Below are positions 29,806-34,634 of a stretch of DNA of 34,634 bases, piece by piece. Within the stretch, counting starts at the first letter, position 1. Every line of letters begins with the position of its first letter. The notes under the pieces are model-generated. The model did not search any database and had not been told where the DNA came from. It was given only the letters and a program-made list of their open reading frames with translations. The position numbers were made by a program, and so were the translations under genes. Origin of the DNA: Chlorobiota bacterium (GTDB taxonomy: Bacteria; Bacteroidota; Chlorobiia; Chlorobiales; Chlorobiaceae); the NCBI GenBank assembly GCA_016868665.1, contig VGGK01000023.1, positions 1 to 34,634 on the forward strand, in the 5' to 3' direction.

Positions 29806-30825
29806 ATGATAAACGGCAATACCTATCACTCTTTTCCCTGCCCCTGTGGCAGCGGAAAACCATTTGACGAGTGCTGTTTCAGACCGCACAACAAGAAATC
29901 GGGCAATCCCATGGATGAGGTGATGCAGGCGCTGAAAGAGGCTCAACAGCATCGTGAGTTCGGCTCCATCAAGGATGCCAATCAGTTTATGCAAGAATTC
30001 ATGATCCGGCAGAACACAAAGCCTCGCGATGCTTTTGCCGGTTTGTCGCCCGCAGAAATGCGCAGTATTCTCAACACCCCTTTTGCGGCCCCTGACATCG
30101 CCACAGTTGCCGACGTTCTTCCGCAAAACCCGGACTGCACCGCAGCAGCGCTGTTCAAGGCGCTTGCCGACGCGATCGGCGACAAGGGACTCAAACCAAC
30201 CGCCACAGGAAATCTGCCCAGGAATACCGTTCGCGAAATTTCAATAGTCATCAACGGCACCGATACCTTCGGTACCGAACGCACTCCATACCAGCTGCTG
30301 AAAGAGGCCGACTATTTCGATCTCCACCTTATACGAATCGTAGCGGGTTATGCCGGTCTCATCAGAAAATACAAGGGCAGGTTTATCCTGACAAAAAAAT
30401 GCCGGACAATCCTTGACCGGCATGGCATGGCCGGAATCTGGCCGGAGCTTTTCAGGGTTTATGCAGAACAGTATAACTGGGCCTATAGAGACGGATACGG
30501 CCCCATGTATTTACTGCAGCGCTCGTTTCTCTTTACGCTCTATCTGCTCCACCGGTTCGGCTCGGAAAAACGTGACGGCCTGTTTTACGCAAATGCATTT
30601 CTCCGGGCGTTTCCTGCATTTCTTGACGAAATCACTCCAATGTACTCCAAAAGTCCGGAAGAGATAGCAATATCGTCTTATCTGCATCGGGTAATTGACC
30701 GGTTTGCAGGATTCTTTGGACTTGCGCATGTCGAAAAGTCGGACTGGAAGTATGGCGAGAACCGCGTGTATCAAGTCCGGGCGCTGCCGCTGCTCGATCA
30801 GGCAATCCGGTTTCATGTGCCGTAA
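29806..30825 (+). CDS. SEC-C metal-binding motif protein
   Basis: The 339-residue protein has an N-terminal SEC-C motif: PCPCGSGKPFDECC with Cys12, Cys14, Cys23 and Cys24, the metal-binding pattern found at the end of SecA and in many small unknown proteins. The rest has no known domain; it is mostly helical, with the FTLYLLHRFG and LRAFPAFLDEI stretches near residues 245-290. There is no signal peptide. It is the last chromosomal gene before the insertion sequence, whose left end lies 122 bp downstream. Confidence 0.72.
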   Translation: MINGNTYHSFPCPCGSGKPFDECCFRPHNKKSGNPMDEVMQALKEAQQHREFGSIKDANQFMQEFMIRQNTKPRDAFAGLSPAEMRSILNTPFAAPDIATVADVLPQNPDCTAAALFKALADAIGDKGLKPTATGNLPRNTVREISIVINGTDTFGTERTPYQLLKEADYFDLHLIRIVAGYAGLIRKYKGRFILTKKCRTILDRHGMAGIWPELFRVYAEQYNWAYRDGYGPMYLLQRSFLFTLYLLHRFGSEKRDGLFYANAFLRAFPAFLDEITPMYSKSPEEIAISSYLHRVIDRFAGFFGLAHVEKSDWKYGENRVYQVRALPLLDQAIRFHVP

Positions 30826-30999
30826 TTCGCTTGCGGGATTGCAGAAAACCTCAACCCTCCAGTGACGGGCTGAATCGTCCGCAAAAACGCTGTTCTGTTC
30901 TCAGCCGGACCACCCCCGGCGCCCATCTATCTGAACATGCTATATTTTGATAGACAGGTAAAGAAGCCATACCTTACCAACCAAAAGGAGGTATGAATC

Positions 31000-31305
31000 A
31001 TGGCGAACCAACAATCACGCCGTCAATACGACAAACAGTTTAAAATCGATGCCGTCAAGCTCACGCTTAAAGGCGATAAAACCGCCAAGGAAATTGCTGA
31101 TGCCCTCGGGATCAACCCACATGTGCTGTATCGTTGGAGGCTCAAGTACATGGCATCAAAGGAAAAAGCTTTTCCTGGAACCGGTAATCCTAAGGATGCT
31201 GAGGCTGAAAAAATACGGAAACTTGAACGGGAGCTCCGGTTAGTAACCGAAGAGCGAGAAATATTAAAAAAAGCCTGCGCTGTGTTCGCGAGGGAAAATC
31301 ACTGA
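31000..31305 (+). CDS. IS3-family transposase OrfA (helix-turn-helix)
   Basis: The 101-residue protein is the DNA-binding half of the IS3 transposase. It has the HTH_Tnp_1 pattern [19 protein letters not shown], then [24 protein letters not shown], and a coiled leucine/glutamate-rich C terminus ([22 protein letters not shown]) that normally drives dimerisation. A strong AAAGGAGG lies about 10 nt before the ATG. It ends at 31305, after the A7 site at which the ribosome can slip into the -1 frame that is orfB. Confidence 0.95.
   Translation: MANQQSRRQYDKQFKIDAVKLTLKGDKTAKEIADALGINPHVLYRWRLKYMASKEKAFPGTGNPKDAEAEKIRKLERELRLVTEEREILKKACAVFARENH
31266..31272 (+). other. A7 slippage site for the OrfAB fusion
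   Basis: The OrfA frame reads TTA AAA AAA GCC. A -1 slip over A_AAA_AAA gives AAA AAA AGC CTG, which is the frame of orfB (…[13 protein letters not shown]). IS3 elements make the active transposase by this kind of programmed frameshift. Confidence 0.75.
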
Positions 31306-31398
31306 TTTATAGTTTTATCAGTGATTACAAGAATACGTTTGCTGTCAGGACGATGTGCCGAGTGCTCGGCATCTCTGTCAGCAGCTATTATGCGTGGA
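31266..31398 (+). CDS. IS3 transposase OrfB, 5' exon
   Basis: In the -1 frame relative to orfA, the 5' part of orfB reads [20 protein letters not shown] and then [15 protein letters not shown]. This is the typical OrfB start, including the conserved YYAW motif. The frame breaks off at 31398, where the group II intron begins. The last base (A) plus the first two bases after the intron (CA) give an ACA threonine codon. OrfB has no separate start codon visible that would serve alone; expression is expected through the frameshift fusion. Confidence 0.9.
31385..31398 (+). other. IBS2 and IBS1, exon sites recognised by the intron
   Basis: IBS2 CTATTA (31385-31390) can pair with TGATAG at 31631-31636 (five Watson-Crick and one G-U pair). 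IBS1 CGTGGA (31393-31398), ending exactly at the splice site, can pair with TCCATG at 31700-31705 (five Watson-Crick and one G-U). The order and spacing fit EBS2 and EBS1 of a group II intron domain I. Confidence 0.65.
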
Positions 31399-31950
31399 GT
31401 GCGACGCGAAGTCGCGTATTTGAACTGTTCTTTGTAGAACCAGTTGTGCCGTCAACTGCCCCCACCGGCACATGCAGGATGAGTAATCGCCCTGTGTGAA
31501 GCTGCCGGAAACGTACCCGCGGGAAACCGTAGGCCGCCCCGTGAGGGAGAGCCGAATCTGCCAGTAGCAGGCGGAGAGGGGCAAGGGAGAGGATGGTATG
31601 GTTAACCTAGGTGAATCGTCGCAACCATCGTGATAGTAAGCAAGCGAAAGCTCACTGACAACGCTTGGACCAAAAGGTACGCGGGCAGGTATGCTCCCTT
31701 CCATGAGAGGCACACACGGCCAACAAATCCCGCCGGTGGAAAGACGGAACCTAACCCATCCGCATGTTCGATACGCGGAACACGGAAACCCCGTATTTTC
31801 GCCCGGTAATACCGGGCAATCCAACCGCAAGGACGGACTATGGAAATGCGGGCACAAGAACGAGGAAGAAGCGAATGCCGTCCTGTAATGGGGCGGATAG
31901 GGGTTGCAACATCACCCCACGTGAAAACGGGCAGACGTCCTCATGGTCTC
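31399..31950 (+). ncRNA. Group II intron ribozyme, 5' domains I to III (approximate)
   Basis: This G+C-rich non-coding stretch opens with the stem GCGAC-GCGAA-GTCGC directly after GT. It contains the candidate exon-binding sites EBS2 (31631-31636) and EBS1 (31700-31705). Many short inverted pairs are visible, for example CTGCCAGTAGCAGGCGG, but I did not fold the whole domain. The end of domain III is estimated; domain IV holds the protein gene from 31996. Confidence 0.7.
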
Positions 31951-31995
31951 GGATTGCAAGAACCTTGAAGAACCTCCCATAGAGAAGGAAAGCAA

Positions 31996-33477
31996 ATGGA
32001 TACGGTAAATACTGTATGTGCACCTTCCGGACTCGACTGGAATGGGATCAACTGGTCCCGGGCCAAGCGACAGGTCCGGAGGCTTCAGACACGTATTGCA
32101 AAGGCAACGAAGGAAGGCCGTCATGGCAAGGTGAAAGCCTTGCAGTGGTTGCTGACCCACTCGCACAGCGGCAAAATCCTTGCCGTCAAACGGGTGACGG
32201 ATAACCGGGGGAAAAACACCCCGGGAGTCGACGGAGACGTCTGGAAAACATCAAAAGCAAAGGCCAATGCCGCAGCATCGCTGAAACGGAGGGGGTACAA
32301 GCCCCTTCCCCTTCGAAGGATCTACATCCCGAAGAAGAACGGCAAGCAACGACCTCTCGGCATCCCAACCATGAAAGACAGGGCCATGCAAGCGCTCTAC
32401 TGGCTTGCACTGGAACCTGTAGCGGAAACCACTGCGGATGGCAACTCGTACGGGTTCCGGCCATGGCGGTCAACAGCCGACGCGGCAGAGCAGTGTTTCA
32501 TCTGCCTCGCCAGACGCGATTCCGCACAGTGGATCTTGGAGGCCGATATTGCCGGGTGCTTCGATGCCATCAGCCACCAATGGCTGATCGACAACATCCC
32601 CATGGATACGCCGATCCTCCACAAATGGCTGAAGGCAGGCTTCGTGTTCAACAACGAGCTCTTTCCCACAGCCTCGGGCACGCCGCAAGGCGGTATCATC
32701 AGTCCGGGACTGGCAAACATGTGCCTTGACGGCCTCGAGCACGCGCTTGCGGAAGCATTTCCGCGAGCCCGTGGCCTGAAAATGCACTTGGTGCGTTACG
32801 CTGACGACCTCATCATCACAGGAAACTCGAAAGAGTGGCTGGAACATGAGGTCATGCCAGTACTGGTCGACTTCCTTAAAGATCGAGGGCTCCGGCTCTC
32901 AGAGGAAAAAACCAGGGTAACGCACATTACGGAAGGAATCGATTTCCTTGGCTGGAACATGCGCAAATACGGCGGCAAGCTATTTATCAAGCCCTCGAAA
33001 GCGAACATCAAGGCCCACCTCACCAAGGTGCAGGGAATCATCAAGGCGAACAAGACGATCAAACATTCGGATCTTATCGGTATCCTCAACCCCGTCCTGC
33101 GGGGATGGGCGAACTACCACCGGCACAGTGTCGCAAAAAAAGTCTTTGCTCGAAACGACCACGAGGTCTGGTCAATGCTCTGGAAATGGGCAAAACGACG
33201 ACACCCAAATAAAGGTCTTCGATGGATCATGGACAAATACTTCCACACCAGAGGAGGCAGAAAATGGATGTTCGTCGCCGAAGAGGCAGACCGACAAGGA
33301 GAGCGACAGCTCTTTCTGGAAGCTAGCATGCCGATCCGGCGACATGTCAAAATCAAAACGAAGGCAAACCCGCACGATCCAGTGTGGAGGGAGTACTTCA
33401 GCGCTCGTAGAACCCAGATGTGGAAAACGACACCGTTGAGTTGCCGGGTGCCTCACGGCGCCTTACTCGAGGCTTGA
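31996..33477 (+). CDS. ltrA: Group II intron reverse transcriptase/maturase (LtrA-like), without HNH domain
   Basis: The 493-residue protein helps the intron to splice and copies it back into DNA. It has the N-terminal region (GINWSRAKRQVRRLQTRI), NTPGVDG (74-80), LPLRRIYIPKKNGKQRPLGIP, LEADIAGCFDAI, TPQGGIISPGLAN, the catalytic RYADDLII with YADD at 268-271, GIDFLGWN and the maturase X domain (LRGWANYHRHSVAKKVF). GAAGGAAA lies just before the ATG. Relatives of this type normally continue, after the RRHVKIK...ANPHDPVW segment, into an HNH endonuclease with CPVC and HH motifs. Here the protein ends after about 40 more residues, with no such motif. The stop TGA overlaps the first two bases of domain V. 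Confidence 0.95.
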   Translation: MDTVNTVCAPSGLDWNGINWSRAKRQVRRLQTRIAKATKEGRHGKVKALQWLLTHSHSGKILAVKRVTDNRGKNTPGVDGDVWKTSKAKANAAASLKRRGYKPLPLRRIYIPKKNGKQRPLGIPTMKDRAMQALYWLALEPVAETTADGNSYGFRPWRSTADAAEQCFICLARRDSAQWILEADIAGCFDAISHQWLIDNIPMDTPILHKWLKAGFVFNNELFPTASGTPQGGIISPGLANMCLDGLEHALAEAFPRARGLKMHLVRYADDLIITGNSKEWLEHEVMPVLVDFLKDRGLRLSEEKTRVTHITEGIDFLGWNMRKYGGKLFIKPSKANIKAHLTKVQGIIKANKTIKHSDLIGILNPVLRGWANYHRHSVAKKVFARNDHEVWSMLWKWAKRRHPNKGLRWIMDKYFHTRGGRKWMFVAEEADRQGERQLFLEASMPIRRHVKIKTKANPHDPVWREYFSARRTQMWKTTPLSCRVPHGALLEA

Positions 33478-33550
33478 GCCGTGTGCGGTAAAAGCCGCAC
33501 GCACGGTTCTTAGGGGACGGTGGCGCAGCAATGCGTCGCCGTTACCCGAT
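33476..33550 (+). ncRNA. Group II intron domains V and VI with branch-point adenosine
   Basis: Domain V is exactly 34 nt (33476-33509): GAGCCGTGTGCG pairs with CGCACGCACGGTTC around a short GTAAAAGC apex. Domain VI (33513-33547) is a 15-bp stem with a GCAA loop; the only unpaired base on its 3' side is A33544, 7 nt from the 3' splice site counting the final T as 1, which is where the branch-point adenosine sits. The intron then ends GAT at 33550. Confidence 0.93.
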
Positions 33551-34335
33551 CACAGCGTCCGGAAAGCAACAGAAAGCAAGAGAAACGGAAGATCATGACG
33601 GCTATCAGGGAAATCCATAAAGAGAGCCTCGAAACCTATGGAAGTCCCAGGATTGCCAATGCTTTACAGAAGAAGGGTTTTCAGTGCAGCCGCCCTCGGA
33701 CAGCCCGTTTAATGCGAGAGTTGGGTATTCGTGCAAAATGTGCCAAGAAGTTCAAGGTCACGACTGACTCGAACCACAATGAGCCCATAGCACAAAACCT
33801 CCTGGGGCAGGAGTTCTCGGTAGAAATGCCTTTCGAAGTATGGACGAGTGATATCACGTACATCCGTACCGCGACCGGTTGGCAGTATTTGACGGTGATC
33901 ATGGAACTCTTCAATCGGGAGATCATCGGGTATTCTCTCAGTAACAACCTTAAGACCGAAACGACAGTCAATCCTGCTCTGGACATGGCTGTACGGCATC
34001 GGCAGCCACCGTCAGGAGTCATTTTCCATTCAGACCGTGGCGTCCAATATGCCAGCAAATCGTTCAGGAAAAAGTTGGCAGATTACCATTTTATCCAAAG
34101 TATGAGCGGGAAAGGAAACTGCTATGATAATGCCGTAACGGAAACGTTTTTCAAGACATTGAAAACCGAGTGGATCTACGGAAAAAAATTCCGTAACCAA
34201 GAGGAACTTCGGCAGAGTCTTTTTGAGTACATCCAGATCTTTTATAACCGGAAAAGGGCACATTCTACCTTAGGGTATCTTGCACCAGCAGAGTATTTAC
34301 GCAATTATTATCAATCAAAGACTTTGGCTTCTTAA
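33551..34335 (+). CDS. IS3 transposase OrfB, 3' exon with DDE catalytic core
   Basis: From the exon junction the frame continues [20 protein letters not shown], then [15 protein letters not shown] (the usual N-terminal helical region) and the rve integrase core. The catalytic residues are Asp at 33850-33852 (VWTSDITYI), Asp at 34033-34035 ([10 protein letters not shown]) and Glu at 34141-34143 ([14 protein letters not shown]), spaced D-60-D-35-E as in IS3 transposases. The C terminus ends …[21 protein letters not shown]. The stop lies inside the right terminal repeat. No frameshift or stop is seen, so the spliced gene should be intact. Confidence 0.94.
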
Positions 34336-34447
34336 ATAGTCTATTTTTTTCTTGCAATTCCAGTTTTAACATTTAAGGGTATGGATCAACGCCTCGGAGA
34401 CTTCCAGGCACAGTGGATCATGCCTGTTGTTGTCAAATCCTCCAGCT

Positions 34448-34460
34448 TTGTTGTCAACAA
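34448..34460. repeat. Palindrome TTGTTG-T-CAACAA
   Basis: Six-base arms around one base form a perfect palindrome 75 bp before the last gene start in the window. The half site TTGTTGTCA also occurs at 34427-34435 and 34494-34502 in the same orientation, three copies in 76 bp. Such repeats in front of a start codon can be regulator-binding sites; this is not proven. Confidence 0.5.
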
Positions 34461-34476
34461 GTCTCATTTACATTGT

Positions 34477-34496
34477 CAATATATAACCATATATTG
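34477..34496. repeat. A/T-rich palindrome CAATATAT-AACC-ATATATTG
   Basis: Eight-base arms with a 4-nt loop lie about 40 bp before the final gene start. It is a candidate operator or promoter element; the third TTGTTGTCA half site overlaps its right arm. Confidence 0.5.
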
Positions 34497-34534
34497 TTGT
34501 CATCAATACAATATGAATACGACATGGCGGGCAA

Positions 34535-34634
34535 ATGAGAGAACGAACAACTGAAATAAGAAACTACATGCTGACAGCTTGCAGGGACAGGTCGCTCAAT
34601 GTCGCCGCGGAGACTGCAAGGCATTTCAAAATCT
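34535..34634 (+). CDS. Start of a gene cut by the window edge, possibly a helix-turn-helix protein
   Basis: From ATG 34535, preceded by GGCGGG, the frame stays open to the edge: MRERTTEIRNYMLTACRDRS, then LNVAAETARHFKI. The pattern of a charged start, a helix and then 'aAxxtArhFkI' resembles the first half of the winged-helix region in DUF4325/STAS-like or similar regulators, but 33 residues are too few to decide. The repeats just upstream would fit a regulator that controls itself. Confidence 0.4.
   Translation, partial: MRERTTEIRNYMLTACRDRSLNVAAETARHFKI

Larger units (their letters stand above)
31399..33550 (+). mobile_element. Group II intron with reverse transcriptase, inserted in orfB
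   Basis: The intron of 2152 nt starts GTGCG, the group II 5' consensus, and ends in CCCGAT (AY end). Its 3' end carries domains V and VI, and its 5' part of about 600 nt is non-coding and rich in short stems, as expected for domains I-IV. Joining the bases on both sides gives one uninterrupted OrfB frame through Y-Y-A-W-T-Q-R-P-E. The intron lies in the same orientation as orfB, so splicing from the transposase mRNA is possible. The reverse transcriptase starts within domain IV. Confidence 0.93.
30948..34346 (+). mobile_element. IS3-family insertion sequence carrying a group II intron
   Basis: The left end reads TGATAGACAGGTAAAGAAGCCA (30948-30969), and the reverse complement of the right end (34325-34346) matches it at 16 of 22 positions. 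The element holds orfA and orfB in the IS3 arrangement, with an A7 slippage site. Removing the intron leaves about 1.25 kb, the usual IS3 size. Both flanks end in T-runs, so a target duplication cannot be read with certainty (TTT is possible). The whole element is about 3.4 kb. Confidence 0.85.

Noticed and set aside
31378-31857. Minus-strand 159-codon open frame inside the intron 5' region
   Set aside because: It lies over the ribozyme domains I-III and has no coding pattern; antisense frames over structured group II intron RNA are common in databases and are usually spurious.
30948-34346. Novel retron, diversity-generating retroelement or CRISPR-associated reverse transcriptase
   Set aside because: The reverse transcriptase has the X/maturase domain and is flanked by group II intron domains V and VI and matching splice boundaries; no template/variable repeat, msr/msd or CRISPR repeat is present.

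Overview
The window looks like a chromosomal piece of a green sulfur bacterium (Chlorobiaceae, probably Chlorobium or a close relative). This is inferred from protein-level resemblance, the CobB-type cobyrinate amidase, a TrpB2-type tryptophan synthase and moderate G+C content. No photosynthesis gene is present to prove it. Most of the window is ordinary, densely packed chromosome; the last 3.7 kb is mobile DNA.

Layout. 1-7174 (+): the 3' part of a TamB-like outer-membrane assembly gene, then a tight cluster coaBC - family 4 uracil-DNA glycosylase - dnaB - ptsI, with gaps of 52 bp, 2 bp, a 4-bp ATGA overlap and 9 bp. 7195-10036 (-): a PpiD/SurA-like membrane-anchored prolyl isomerase and pcm. 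10140-12875: a DUF123 nuclease-like gene (+) overlapping ftsY (-) tail to tail, then thiL (+). 12972-14565: tRNA-Leu(UAA) and trpB2 (+). 14590-14625: a bidirectional terminator shared with clpC (-), which has a good sigma70-like promoter. 17376-20953: a small hypothetical gene, cobB with an upstream epimerase-like gene (-), and an outer-membrane beta-barrel gene (+). 21048-27800: a metallo-beta-lactamase-fold protein, a class C acid phosphatase lipoprotein, a large hybrid sensor kinase whose first PAS domain is split by a frameshift at a T7 run, an NAD(P)-binding reductase, a large hairpin and a nitroreductase. 27840-30825: three poorly characterised genes: an exported protein, a lipoprotein and a SEC-C protein.

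The most interesting part is 30948-34346: an IS3-family insertion sequence (orfA/orfB with an A7 frameshift site) whose orfB carries a 2152-nt group II intron (31399-33550) in sense orientation. Both ends of the intron can be set to the base. The 5' end is GTGCG. The 3' end follows a 34-nt domain V and a domain VI with a GCAA loop and one bulged adenosine 7 nt from the splice site. IBS1/EBS1 and IBS2/EBS2 pairings can be found. Joining the exons restores the transposase reading frame through the conserved YYAW motif, giving a D-60-D-35-E transposase. The intron encodes an LtrA-like reverse transcriptase/maturase with an intact YADD motif but no recognisable C-terminal HNH endonuclease. The result is a nested element: splicing would make the IS active again, and IS movement would carry the intron.

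Downstream of the IS lie A/T-rich repeats and palindromes in front of the first 33 codons of a gene cut off by the window edge. Start sites were chosen from family alignment knowledge, ribosome-binding sites and overlaps with neighbours; all functional calls rest on motifs read by eye, with no database search.
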